This document shows positions 46,096-55,236 of a stretch of 64,000 bases of DNA, in pieces. Origin of the DNA: Paludibacter sp. 47-17 (GTDB lineage Bacteria; Bacteroidota; Bacteroidia; Bacteroidales; Paludibacteraceae). The position numbers were made by a program, and so were the translations under genes. The stretch is taken from NCBI GenBank assembly GCA_001898935.1, contig MKVT01000009.1, positions 1-64,000 of the forward strand. Reading direction: 5' to 3'. Under the pieces are notes generated by a model. That model did no database searches. It saw only the letters and a program-made list of their open reading frames with translations, and had not been told where the DNA came from. Position 1 is the stretch's first letter; every line of letters starts with the position of its first letter.

Positions 46096-47325
46096 TTATC
46101 TAACTTGTACTCCTAGCGAACAAAGTTTTTTGTTCAAGTTCTCATAGCCTCTGTCGATCTGCCAATCATCTGCAACAGTCGTCTCACCTTCAGCTACTAA
46201 ACCTGCTAATAATAAAGCCATACCTGCTCGTAAATCTAATGCTTTAACCGTTGTTCCATGAAGAGGTGAACCTCCATGAATTTTCAACAAATCACCTTCA
46301 ATTGAATAATTCACACCCATTTTAGCAAATTCTTCAGCATATCCATACCGTCCTGGGAATCGTAAGTCCACTATTTTTGATTCTCCTTGAGAACAAGCAC
46401 CGTATACAGCAAAGAGTGGCTGCATATCAGAATTTATACCAGGATAAGGCCCTGTACTAATTTCAATAGGATATGGTTTCCCCCCACGAACAATTAACGA
46501 GTTTTCACCACGAAAACATCTCATACCACTTTCACGGAGAAACACTAAAGGGACTTCAAGGTGATCAAATGGGAAATTAAGTATTTCAACATCACCATCA
46601 GTAATTGTAGATGCAATAGCCCATGTAATTGCTTCCATATTATCTGGCACCACTGTATGTTTCACACCATGTAGCCCTTCTACTCCAATAACTTCAATAC
46701 ATTTTTGACCAAAAACATTGATTTTAGCTCCCATTTTCTGGAGCATGTGTATTAAATCGATTATTTCTGGTCGAATATGGGGATTCCAAATTATTGTTTT
46801 ACCTCGGGCCAAAACACCACAAATTATTGCATTTTCAGTTGCGCCAGTTGATCGAATAGGTAAAATGATTTCGCAGGCTTTAAGTTTATCTCTTACACTC
46901 GAGCATAAATATCCATTCTCTTCCCAAACCTTAGCACCCATTTTTTCTAGAATCATCACATGTAAATCAAACTTACGATCACCTAACTTACATCCACCAG
47001 GCAGAGGCACTTGGGCTTCGCCAAACCTAGTTGTTAGGGCTCCTAATATCAGCAAGGAATTTCTAATTGAACGCTCTTCCCATAATAATGAAGTATTAAG
47101 ACTTGTAAACTCTTCTATTTTTAAGTAATTCCCTGACTCACAACACACTTTACCCATCTTATTAAGCATCGCAATATGTACTTGCATATCCAGTAATGCA
47201 TTTGGAGAGTCATAAAGTTCCACTGGTTCGTTGGTAAGTACAGACGCTGTTAACAACTTGAGTGCTGAATTCTTGGCACCACTTACTTGCACCTGTCCAA
47301 CTAGTTTTGATTTTCTAACTATCAT
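46096..47325 (-). CDS. murA: MurA-like UDP-GlcNAc enolpyruvyl transferase in the EPS locus
   Basis: The protein has 409 residues. Key residues are present: VSGAKNSALKLL (Lys18, Asn19), PLPGGCKLGDRKFDLH with the catalytic Cys112, YPGINSDMQPLF (Asp), and the C-terminal LDLRAGMALLLAGLVAEGET with IDRGYENLNKKL. It moves enolpyruvate from PEP to O3 of UDP-GlcNAc. As first gene of the EPS transcript (next to wzx) it should act with the MurB-like enzyme to make a UDP-MurNAc-type precursor for the polymer. It is about 20 residues shorter than most housekeeping MurA proteins. AT-rich, like the rest of the core. Confidence 0.9.
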   Translation of the reverse strand: MIVRKSKLVGQVQVSGAKNSALKLLTASVLTNEPVELYDSPNALLDMQVHIAMLNKMGKVCCESGNYLKIEEFTSLNTSLLWEERSIRNSLLILGALTTRFGEAQVPLPGGCKLGDRKFDLHVMILEKMGAKVWEENGYLCSSVRDKLKACEIILPIRSTGATENAIICGVLARGKTIIWNPHIRPEIIDLIHMLQKMGAKINVFGQKCIEVIGVEGLHGVKHTVVPDNMEAITWAIASTITDGDVEILNFPFDHLEVPLVFLRESGMRCFRGENSLIVRGGKPYPIEISTGPYPGINSDMQPLFAVYGACSQGESKIVDLRFPGRYGYAEEFAKMGVNYSIEGDLLKIHGGSPLHGTTVKALDLRAGMALLLAGLVAEGETTVADDWQIDRGYENLNKKLCSLGVQVR

Positions 47326-47730
47326 ATATAGTATTTAACAAATTGAATTATTGTATTTTCTTAATATTGTTTCCTGTTTATCTGTACATCGGGATATCCT
47401 AATCAACAATTTTATTTCAATTGATTCGATCGCTAATCTAAATAACAGACTTATGCTTCATGGCGTTGGTAGATCGATTACGTAGACACCCCAATTTCAA
47501 TGTTTAACCTTATGCCATCTTTTACAAACCCGACCTACACGATATCTCCCAAATATAGTCGTAGCATTTTTTATTAGTGTTATGCAAAAAAACACGAACA
47601 TTTGTATTTTGATAAATTTGATTGGACATATTGAGCTGATACTTAGGAGCAGCATTTAAAATTAGCATGATAGTTATTTGCCCCACTATAACATACTAAT
47701 TGAAAAGAAGTCACATTGAATTGCACCTGA
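47326..47730. other. Gene-free spacer before the EPS biosynthesis genes
   Basis: These 405 bases contain no convincing gene. Only a short weak open frame crosses them. A -7 element lies at 47550-47557, implying a leader of about 215 bases before the MurA-like gene. The spacer separates the AT-rich biosynthetic genes from the export/kinase genes. No JUMPstart or anti-termination gene was recognised. Confidence 0.5.
47550..47557 (-). promoter_or_regulatory. -7 element upstream of the MurA-like gene
   Basis: The minus strand reads TATATTTG, matching TAnnTTTG. It could start the transcript running through murA, wzx, the transferases and wzy. The -33 box is not at ideal spacing. Confidence 0.5.
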
Positions 47731-50211
47731 CTATTTGATTTCTTTTTCACCGTAACCATAGCCATAACCATAACCGTAACCGTAACCGTAACCGTAACCG
47801 TAGCCGTAACCGTAGCCATATCTATTCTTGACTGGTATAATACCATTCACCAACAAACCAAGCTTAGACATATTTGATTTTTCCATTTGAGCCAACGTGT
47901 TTTCAAAAACAGGTTTCACCGTAAATTTAGGACGGATCACATAAATATTCAGGTCGGAATGGCGCGAAAGAATGAGCGCATCTGTCACGAGCCCAACAGG
48001 ACTGGTATCAACAACTATATAATCATATTTTTCCTTCAGTTGCTTAAATAATTCATCCGTATTTTCCGAATCAATGAGGTCGGCTGGGTTGGGCGGAGTA
48101 GCCCCCGACACCATCAGATCGAGGTTCGGACGGTAGGGGATAATCAGATCATCGACCCGGGCTTGTCCGATCAGGAAATTGGTAATCCCATCGCGACGGG
48201 CAACGCCTGCATATTCGCCTAATCGAGGCTTGCGGAGGTCGAAACCCAATAATATTGTTTTTTTTCCGGCCATGGCCAATACACCTGCCAGGTTAAGAGC
48301 ACAAAAGGTTTTACCTTCTCCCGAAGTAGAAGATGTAAACATAATGACTTTATGCCCTTTGCCTTTTACAATATAATCGAAACTGGTACGCAAGGCCCTG
48401 AAGGCTTCCGTAATGGGAGCTGTGGGGTGATCCATGGTTACCATTTGTTTGCCTTCGGTACTCATCACGATATGACCAATTACCGGCAAGGTGGTTATTT
48501 CGTTGATGTCCTCCTCACTTTGGATTTTATTATTGAGGAGTTGTAGCAGAACAAGTACCAAAATGGGGAGGGCCAAGCCCGCAAACAAGCCGATTGCAAA
48601 CAGCATATAGGTGGGTGAAACAAGGATACCGGCACTTGCAAATTCGAGTACTTCGTTATCAGGTCGGCTCGACGCTTTCACTACCTCGGTCTCCATACGG
48701 CGGCTCATAAGCAGATTGTTTACTTCGCTGGTGAGGTTATAGGCCCGTTGCAGGTCATATAACTCCTGTTCCTTGGCCGGCAGCGAAGTTTGATTCGACT
48801 TAATCTGGTTGCGTTGGCGTTCCAGTGCCGTGATATTGGAACTAACGAATTGCTCGATACTGGCCAGATTTTCCTTCACTGTAGCAAGAGTTGTTTGCTC
48901 TGCCTTAATTAACTCCGTATAATAAGGATTCGACTTGACGTCTTCCTTATCGCGCATAGCATGTAATTCGCCACGTATGCGAGCCAGTTCGGATATCATT
49001 TGCGATAGGACCGGAGAATTGATCCCCGCCGCTTCAGGTGATATCAATTTGGTATAATCGGCCCGGTTTTGCAGGTAACTACGCAAGCGGGTTACATAAT
49101 CCTTTTGTAAGTTAAGTTGCAAAAGATTGGTCTCTAATTCCTGCAATTTGGCATAAGATCCGGTGATCTGCGCTTCGGGAATAATCACATCGTTGGAGAC
49201 CCGGAAATTCTCCAGTTTACGCCCCATACGATCGAGCGTATCACGCATCGATTTCAATTGTTCGTCGATAAACGAAATGGTGCTCACTGCCGTGAGATTT
49301 TTCTTTTCCAGGTCCTGATTTATCCAAAGTTCCAGGTGTTTATTGAGAAAGGCCTGTGCTTTTGCGTTGCTTTTGGCACGCAGGGTAAGGGTCACCACCG
49401 AAGCATTCTTGGCCGCTTCGCTGATTTGCAACTCTTTATAATCAGCAATCAAACGTTTGTTGTTTATAAAAGAGAAATAAAGTTCTTTCTTTTCTTTCGC
49501 CACTTCGGCTAAAGGCAGTTCCGTTTCCCGGAGGCGAAACTTGAAAAGTTCGTGTTCCACAGTCCCATCTTCCTGTACCGGCACTCTGACTTCAACTTTT
49601 GCTACTCGTTGCATATCCTTACCGGTGAGAAAATCGTGCACTGCCACATTTTCACCCTTCCCTACCACATAAAGCATCCCACTTCCACCATTCTCCAGCT
49701 GTAAATCGAGATTAATGGCTTGTACATGGGCTTTATCTAATTCCACTATAAACGGATAATCGGGATACAGATCGGAGAAATTAAACATTCCCCGGGTATA
49801 CATTTGAACGTTGAAGTCGAGATTTTCCAACGTTTGTAAAATACGGGTATCGAGCGACATCAATACCGAGAAATTTACAAAATTACGGTTATCGCGCGAC
49901 ATACCGGGCTGCACAACCTTCATAAAATCTTCGGAAAGAATGTTTTGCTGCTGCTTATTGGCATCGAGCATTACAACCGACTTTACTTCAAAAATACGCG
50001 GAGCCGACCGGTAAGCCCACCAGGCAATCCCCAGAGTCACCACCAGCGAAAGTACGAACCACTTCCAGTTGGAGAGCATCAGGTAAATCCATTTGCGATA
50101 GTTGAAGGGTTTCTCCTCGGGGCCATAGCCATAACCGTATCCATAATCGTCGTCGGCATAGCGTCGCGTAAGCGGCGTAGGTGCGATGTTGGGATTATTA
50201 TTCTGTTTCAT
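47731..50211 (-). CDS. wzc: Wzc-type polysaccharide co-polymerase and tyrosine kinase with Tyr-Gly tail
   Basis: The protein has 826 residues. A cytosolic N-terminus (YADDDYGYGYGYGPEEKPFN) precedes the first membrane span (WKWFVLSLVVTLGIAWW), then a periplasmic coiled-coil part (about 80-540) and a second span (TYMLFAIGLFAGLALPILVL). The BY-kinase domain has Walker A SSTSGEGKTF (about 627), A' ILLGFDLRKP (about 653) and B YIVVDTSPVG (about 730). The end is twelve Tyr-Gly repeats followed by EKEIK. Cycles of tyrosine phosphorylation on such tails control chain length and export. It lies 2 bases after the Wza gene. The tail is coded by a hexamer microsatellite. Confidence 0.95.
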   Translation of the reverse strand: MKQNNNPNIAPTPLTRRYADDDYGYGYGYGPEEKPFNYRKWIYLMLSNWKWFVLSLVVTLGIAWWAYRSAPRIFEVKSVVMLDANKQQQNILSEDFMKVVQPGMSRDNRNFVNFSVLMSLDTRILQTLENLDFNVQMYTRGMFNFSDLYPDYPFIVELDKAHVQAINLDLQLENGGSGMLYVVGKGENVAVHDFLTGKDMQRVAKVEVRVPVQEDGTVEHELFKFRLRETELPLAEVAKEKKELYFSFINNKRLIADYKELQISEAAKNASVVTLTLRAKSNAKAQAFLNKHLELWINQDLEKKNLTAVSTISFIDEQLKSMRDTLDRMGRKLENFRVSNDVIIPEAQITGSYAKLQELETNLLQLNLQKDYVTRLRSYLQNRADYTKLISPEAAGINSPVLSQMISELARIRGELHAMRDKEDVKSNPYYTELIKAEQTTLATVKENLASIEQFVSSNITALERQRNQIKSNQTSLPAKEQELYDLQRAYNLTSEVNNLLMSRRMETEVVKASSRPDNEVLEFASAGILVSPTYMLFAIGLFAGLALPILVLVLLQLLNNKIQSEEDINEITTLPVIGHIVMSTEGKQMVTMDHPTAPITEAFRALRTSFDYIVKGKGHKVIMFTSSTSGEGKTFCALNLAGVLAMAGKKTILLGFDLRKPRLGEYAGVARRDGITNFLIGQARVDDLIIPYRPNLDLMVSGATPPNPADLIDSENTDELFKQLKEKYDYIVVDTSPVGLVTDALILSRHSDLNIYVIRPKFTVKPVFENTLAQMEKSNMSKLGLLVNGIIPVKNRYGYGYGYGYGYGYGYGYGYGYGYGEKEIK
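47749..47820 (-). repeat. Hexanucleotide microsatellite coding twelve Tyr-Gly repeats
   Basis: Twelve six-base units of the type GG(T/C)TA(C/T) in the coding direction cover 72 bases at the end of the Wzc gene. The five units between 47773 and 47802 are identical (GGTTAC rotation). Because the unit is six bases, slippage would add or remove Tyr-Gly pairs without breaking the frame. Confidence 0.92.
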
Positions 50212-50213
50212 AC

Positions 50214-50987
50214 TTACTTGTTGAGGGTGTTAATGAAGAGGCCGATACTGATGAGCCAGGAAATCATGCTGAACGAAAAGGTTTCGCCTATACCGTATTG
50301 CTTGATGGCCATGGGTTCAACATAAATGAGGTCGTTGGGATAAATAAAATAACGTTGGCTGTCGATCACATTTTTATCGGTCAGATCGACATTGATGGTG
50401 GTAGAACCTCCGGGAGTAGGACGTACAATGCGAATCTGGTTTCGTTTACCGAAACCGGTGATATCACCCGCCATCGAAATAGCCTCAAACAGAGTGATTT
50501 GGTCACGACTCATGGGATATTGACCGGGTTTGCGTACCTCACCCAATACCGAGAAACTGGCATTGGTTAATACTACCTGAACACTAAATGAATCCATGGA
50601 GCGACTCAGCTTTGCCTGAATCTCATGTCTGATCTCAGTAGTAGTTTTTCCGGCAACCTCCACTTCCCCTAAATACGGAAAATCAATGGTTCCATTGTCC
50701 TTTACAAGGTAAGAAAAGTACTTTGCACTGGTTGCATTTCCTAATTGAGTAAGTTGCTGATTGCTACCTAAATTATACAATTTATCAATTTCCTCCCGGG
50801 TCGAATTTACTTTTATGTACAAGTAATCACCCGCTTGCACTTTGTACAGTTCAGTAATCTGCTCCGCCTTTTGGTACGGGTTACTGTACTCTTTCTCCGC
50901 ACTCTTATCCTGCATATAAATAAGCTTTTTCTGCGGAATACAGGAAGCCATCGCAATAAGGATGGCCATGAATAGGATTTTTTTCAT
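50214..50987 (-). CDS. wza: Wza-type polysaccharide export lipoprotein
   Basis: The protein has 257 residues with a lipoprotein signal (MKKILFMAILIAMASC, Cys16). The polysaccharide export domain is KVQAGDYLYIKVNSTREEID, and NGTIDFPYLGEVEVAGKTTT belongs to the same domain. A SLBB-type segment follows (VQVVLTNASFSVLGEVRKPG, with YPMSRDQITLFEAISMAGDI). A C-terminal hydrophobic helix (FSFSMISWLISIGLFINTL) would form the outer membrane pore, as in Wza. It is 2 bases before wzc and 15 bases after the second wzc. It conducts the EPS through the outer membrane. Confidence 0.93.
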   Translation of the reverse strand: MKKILFMAILIAMASCIPQKKLIYMQDKSAEKEYSNPYQKAEQITELYKVQAGDYLYIKVNSTREEIDKLYNLGSNQQLTQLGNATSAKYFSYLVKDNGTIDFPYLGEVEVAGKTTTEIRHEIQAKLSRSMDSFSVQVVLTNASFSVLGEVRKPGQYPMSRDQITLFEAISMAGDITGFGKRNQIRIVRPTPGGSTTINVDLTDKNVIDSQRYFIYPNDLIYVEPMAIKQYGIGETFSFSMISWLISIGLFINTLNK

Positions 50988-51002
50988 CTTATTTTGGTTT
51001 TA

Positions 51003-53435
51003 TTATTTCTTATCGTGTGTGGGGGCCGACGGGGTATAGCCATAACCGTAGCTCACGTGGTGCTCGGCAGGATCTACACTGTTCATTACCATCCCTACAT
51101 TGCTGATGCCCGATTTTTCGAGCTGCGCGAAAGTAGGCGCCAGGGATTTCTTGAGGGTATGGCCGGGGCGCACCACGTAAAGGTTGATATCGGCCAGTAC
51201 GGCCAGTGGCAGGGCATCGGTTACCAGGCCTACCGGGCTGGTATCTACAATTATCATCTCGTAGTGATGTTTCAACTCTTCGATCAGGGCCCGGGTATTC
51301 TCCGATTCAATCAGATCCGAAGGGTTGGGAGGTAGTTTACCGGCCGTGATCACGTCGAGGTTTTCGCGGTAAGCATACGCCACCTCCCGCAGGCCACGCG
51401 TACCGATAATAAGCTCGGTAATTCCCTGGTTATGCGGTATGTCGAGGTATTCCTTAAGGCCGTGTTTACGCAGGTCGAAACCCAGGAGTACGGTTTTTTT
51501 CCCGGCAATAGCATAAAGCCCGGCCAGGTTCAGGGCCACAAACGATTTCCCTTCGCCCGAGGCCGAGGAGCTTACCACCACCACCTGAGGTTGCTTGCCT
51601 TTGAGTATATAATTGAAACTCGAGCGCAGGGCCCGGAAGGTTTCGGTGATGGGCGACGAGGGATGTTCGCAGGAAACCAAGGCGGTGTCGAAGTCGTTGC
51701 GGATAATATGTCCCAGGATGGGAGCCGGCACGAGGCGGGCAACATCCTCATCGTCGTGCACCTTTACATCGAGCACGATAAGCAATACGATGATGGCCAC
51801 CGGCAGGGCCAGTCCGCCCGCTACGCCCGCCAGCAGTATCAGAGGGCTGGGCGCCACCTGTCGGGGTTCGGTCGCATATTCGAGCACCTTGCTATCGGCG
51901 GTAGCAGCAGCTTTCATCACTTCGGTTTCCACCTTGCGCGTGCGCAGCAGATTGTACATTTTGTTGTTAAGATCGAACACCCGTTGCAGTTCGAGGTATT
52001 CCTGTTCCTTGGCCGGCAATTGGTTTTGTTCGGTCACGAAGGCTTGCAGGCGAGCTTCGGTTTGGCCGATAGCCTGGGCGTTGTGATGCTCGAGCTGACG
52101 GATGGCTTCGTCGATAATAGCCAGCTGGGTGCGTTCTTCCTTTTTAAGGTCGTCCACGTAGGGATTGCTTTCCTTTTCGCGGGTCTGCAGCGAGTACAGC
52201 CGGCTGCGGATATCCATGAGCTTGAGTACTGCTGCCGACAGCGCATCGGAGTTGAGTCCCATCACCACGGGAGCCATCAGCTCGGCATCGGCCGATCGGG
52301 CGGCGATGTATTCCTTCAGCTGATCGAGCCGCTGGCGGGTATTTTTAAGCGTCGTGAGCTCCTCTTCGGCTGTTTTCCGCCCCGTGTAGATTTCACCGAG
52401 TTGTTCGTCGGGCAATATCACATCGTTGTTGCGCCGGAACTCCTCTATTTGCGATTTGACCAGTTCGAGCGAGTCGCGGGTTACCTCCAGTTGCTGGTTG
52501 ATAAAGTGAAGGGTATTCACGGCCGTAAGATTTTTCTGCTCCATTTCGTCCTGCAGCCAGCGGTCGAGGTGCCGGTTGAGGAATACCCGGCCTTTTTCTT
52601 TAAGGGGGGTACGCAGCGTAACGGTGGCCATGGTGGCATATTTTTCCACCTCGCTCACATCGAGGTTGCGGAAGAGCGAGGTAAGTTGATTGTTGGACAC
52701 GAATCGGAAAAAAACAGGGTTCATTTCCGTATCATCTGCATCCAGCTCCAACGTGCCGCCACCTTCCATTGCAGCTGCCTCCATTTCCGCCAGGTCTTTT
52801 TTCCGGATGATAAACGAACAATATTCGGTCGTCACTTTTCCATCGGGCCCCACCTTCAGTTCCTCGTTAATTTCGGGGAAGTAGCGCAGGTGCTTATGTT
52901 GAGCAAAGTCGTGCAGTATCACCTTTTCTCCTTTGGCTTTCAGCAGCAACGAGCCATCGGTTTGCGGAAGCACCTCGAAGCTTACCCCCAGGGCCTGCGG
53001 ATGGGTAATGTCGATATCCACCGTATAAGGTTCGTCGGGAAACAGTTCACGGTTGCGGAAGCGCGAGGCGGTATAGAAATGCACATTGAAGTCGAGCGTT
53101 TCAACAGTCCGTTGCACACTGCTGCGCAGCCCCAGAATGATGGATTGGTTGAGGTATCCCTGGTATTCGGCGCGGAAACTCGAGAGCGGGTTGCCCGCGG
53201 CATAGTTGCGTTCGAATATATTCAGTTGCGAGGGGGTTCCTTTTAGCATGATGGTGGCTTTGAACTCGTAGATGCGGGTGGCCGACTGGTAAACATACCA
53301 GGCGATGCCGATTCCTACTACAACGGAAAGAATGAGCCATTTCCAGTGCTTGAAAATACGTTTGAACCATTTGCGGTAGTCGATGGAGTCGGACTGTTCG
53401 TCGTATGGAGGGCCGTAAGTGTAATAGGACGACAT
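51003..53435 (-). CDS. wzc: Second Wzc-type co-polymerase and tyrosine kinase
   Basis: The protein has 810 residues with the same plan as the gene at 47731: N-terminal Tyr-rich segment (SSYYTYGPPYDEQSDSIDYR), span WKWLILSVVVGIGIAWYVY, periplasmic coiled coil, span LILLAGVAGGLALPVAIIVL, and kinase domain with SSASGEGKSF (about 623), VLLGFDLRKH and MIIVDTSPVG. The C-terminal tail is short, with only YGYGY (HVSYGYGYTPSAPTHDKK). The two kinases differ throughout, so this is an old paralogue. It lies directly upstream of wza on the same strand. It may form mixed oligomers with the long-tailed copy. A large open frame on the other strand is a shadow. Confidence 0.93.
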   Translation of the reverse strand: MSSYYTYGPPYDEQSDSIDYRKWFKRIFKHWKWLILSVVVGIGIAWYVYQSATRIYEFKATIMLKGTPSQLNIFERNYAAGNPLSSFRAEYQGYLNQSIILGLRSSVQRTVETLDFNVHFYTASRFRNRELFPDEPYTVDIDITHPQALGVSFEVLPQTDGSLLLKAKGEKVILHDFAQHKHLRYFPEINEELKVGPDGKVTTEYCSFIIRKKDLAEMEAAAMEGGGTLELDADDTEMNPVFFRFVSNNQLTSLFRNLDVSEVEKYATMATVTLRTPLKEKGRVFLNRHLDRWLQDEMEQKNLTAVNTLHFINQQLEVTRDSLELVKSQIEEFRRNNDVILPDEQLGEIYTGRKTAEEELTTLKNTRQRLDQLKEYIAARSADAELMAPVVMGLNSDALSAAVLKLMDIRSRLYSLQTREKESNPYVDDLKKEERTQLAIIDEAIRQLEHHNAQAIGQTEARLQAFVTEQNQLPAKEQEYLELQRVFDLNNKMYNLLRTRKVETEVMKAAATADSKVLEYATEPRQVAPSPLILLAGVAGGLALPVAIIVLLIVLDVKVHDDEDVARLVPAPILGHIIRNDFDTALVSCEHPSSPITETFRALRSSFNYILKGKQPQVVVVSSSASGEGKSFVALNLAGLYAIAGKKTVLLGFDLRKHGLKEYLDIPHNQGITELIIGTRGLREVAYAYRENLDVITAGKLPPNPSDLIESENTRALIEELKHHYEMIIVDTSPVGLVTDALPLAVLADINLYVVRPGHTLKKSLAPTFAQLEKSGISNVGMVMNSVDPAEHHVSYGYGYTPSAPTHDKK

Positions 53436-53447
53436 AAAATTTTGTAC

Positions 53448-53670
53448 GGAAATGCTGCGCGTTTCCTAATTGTACGGATTTTCAATGCAAATCCTGCTGT
53501 TTTGCAGATTTTCTGCGAAAATCCTGATCAATTTAGCTGGTCAGTTGTGTTGGCTGCCGGGTACGGCACAGCCGGGTCGGTCACATTACTGTACCGGCAA
53601 GTTGTTTATTTTCAAAAAGATACGGAAACGACTTTCGTTTCCTGATTTTACGGATTTACGATGCAAATCC
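53448..53670. repeat. 19-nt hairpin modules, array between wcaJ and the second wzc
   Basis: The 292-base gap 53436-53727 contains five 19-nt modules at 53448-53466, 53476-53494, 53506-53524, 53624-53642 and 53652-53670. The best is GGAAACGACTTTCGTTTCC (8-bp perfect stem, 3-nt loop). Modules are preceded by GTACGG-like and followed by CCTAAT or CCTGAT sequence. The middle (53530-53620) has a degenerate GC-rich part, and a further imperfect one lies at 53675-53701. Confidence 0.85.
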
Positions 53671-53727
53671 CGATGGGGAACACAAATATGATGCGTTTCC
53701 CGATTATCCCGAGTGCAAATTTACACA

Positions 53728-55116
53728 TTAACCTGCATTTTTAAATGCTTTAAGGCAGAATATTGTTTTCCAAACAATAACAAAATCCCAATCGAAGGTC
53801 CAGTTACGGATGTATTCGTGGTCGTATTGTACTCGTTTTTCGATTTGCCAGTGTTCTTTTGTTTCGCCGCGGTAGCCATTTACCTGAGCCCAGCCGGTAA
53901 TGCCGGGTTTCACATAGTGGCGTACGAGGTAATTGTCCACTTCACGTGCAAAGAGTTCGGTATGGGCGAGCATATGGGGGCGCGGGCCCACAATGCTCAT
54001 ATCGCCCCAGAACACGTTGATGAACTGGGGTAATTCGTCGATATTGGTACGGCGCATGAGGCGGCCGATGGCAGTAATGCGCGGATCGTTTTTAGTGGCC
54101 TGTACCTTATGCGCATCGCTGTTGACCCTCATGCTGCGGAATTTGTAGCATTGGAAGGTGCGGTTGTTGATTCCGGTGCGGGGCTGAACAAAGAGTACCG
54201 GTCCGCGCGAGCTTAGTTTGACAATGAGGGCTATAAGAGGGAAAAGCCAGCTCATTACCAGCAACAAAAACAGGCCCGACACCACGATATCGAACAGGCG
54301 TTTTTTGATTTGATTTTCGGCGATATCGAGGGGGATGCGTTGGGGGTTGTAGATGGTGATATTGCTGATGGTGTCTGTTTTCAATGCTTCGCGCGGGTCG
54401 GGTTTCACGGCAGGCACGTAGAAGAGCCTCACTCCCCACCGGTTGCAGTTGCGAAGCAGGGTTTCGAGGGTCCAGCAACCCGATTTGGCATCGTTCACCG
54501 TATCGACGGCTATAAACATTACCCGAATACCTTCGCGGAGCACTTTCTGTTCGAGTTCCTGGTAGGCGAGGGCACAGTCCATGGTATCATTCGTCACGTA
54601 GGTGCCTTCGTACTTGAAATTGAGTTGCGGGTTGTATTTAATAATGGTTTTCACGTCGCGCATCATCTCGTTATCGCCCAGCAGGAGCACGTTGCGCATG
54701 CGGCTGGAGTATTTCAGCCTGCGCTTTACCAGCTTGAAAAAGGCATAGTTGAAGAGGAGTTTGAGGATGATAAACGTGAGTGCGGCCAACGCTACGATCA
54801 CGGCCGGGTTGTTGCCGAGACTATTGTGGAGGGGAAACTGGAGAATGGCTACGAATACGAGGAAGACGGCCGACCGGCGCAACATCCGGTAGAACCGGGG
54901 ACGAAACCCTTTTTTATGATAAATGATTTGCTTGCGCACCACTATGTACGAAGCGATGCGTGCCAAATTCAGAGCAAGGAACGTGATAATAAAAGCCGGC
55001 TCTCCGAGGGAGGCCGGTTGATAGCCAACAAAGAAAAGCAGAAGGAAAATTCCATTCAGCAACCCCAGGTCAACCAAAACAGATATAAACAACAACTCGT
55101 TTTCGCGGGTTTTCAT
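53728..55116 (-). CDS. wcaJ: Polyprenyl-phosphate sugar-1-phosphate transferase (WcaJ type)
   Basis: The protein has 462 residues. The N-terminus has four to five hydrophobic segments (ELLFISVLVDLGLLNGIFLL, FIITFLALNLARIASYIV, SAVFLVFVAILQF, PAVIVALAALTFIILKLLFN). A CoA-binding-like cytosolic domain follows, then the catalytic bacterial sugar transferase domain: KRLFDIVVSGLFLLLVMSWL, FVQPRTGINNRTFQCYKFRS, RLMRRTNIDELPQFINVFWG, DMSIVGPRPHML and VKPGITGWAQVNGYRGET. It starts the repeat unit by moving a sugar-phosphate to undecaprenyl phosphate. A -7 element is at 55172-55179. It lies downstream of the kinase genes' promoter side, separated from the second wzc by a hairpin array. Confidence 0.94.
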   Translation of the reverse strand: MKTRENELLFISVLVDLGLLNGIFLLLFFVGYQPASLGEPAFIITFLALNLARIASYIVVRKQIIYHKKGFRPRFYRMLRRSAVFLVFVAILQFPLHNSLGNNPAVIVALAALTFIILKLLFNYAFFKLVKRRLKYSSRMRNVLLLGDNEMMRDVKTIIKYNPQLNFKYEGTYVTNDTMDCALAYQELEQKVLREGIRVMFIAVDTVNDAKSGCWTLETLLRNCNRWGVRLFYVPAVKPDPREALKTDTISNITIYNPQRIPLDIAENQIKKRLFDIVVSGLFLLLVMSWLFPLIALIVKLSSRGPVLFVQPRTGINNRTFQCYKFRSMRVNSDAHKVQATKNDPRITAIGRLMRRTNIDELPQFINVFWGDMSIVGPRPHMLAHTELFAREVDNYLVRHYVKPGITGWAQVNGYRGETKEHWQIEKRVQYDHEYIRNWTFDWDFVIVWKTIFCLKAFKNAG

Positions 55117-55171
55117 AAGTTAGTTACAACGTAAGCTCAACAGAGAGGATGCGGAGTTTTCACATCGGGGA

Positions 55172-55179
55172 CAAAGGTA
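55172..55179 (-). promoter_or_regulatory. -7 element for the WcaJ-type gene
   Basis: The minus strand reads TACCTTTG, 55 bases upstream of the ATG at 55116, fitting TAnnTTTG. Confidence 0.5.
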
Positions 55180-55236
55180 ATATAAATAATTGAAACGATG
55201 TGTTAAAATTTGAAGAATATATACTTTATAGGGGAC

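Noticed and set aside
51432-53246. 604-residue open frame on the plus strand
   Set aside because: It lies wholly opposite the second wzc gene, which has clear kinase and membrane motifs. The opposite-strand translation has no recognisable domain and is a typical shadow in GC-rich coding DNA.
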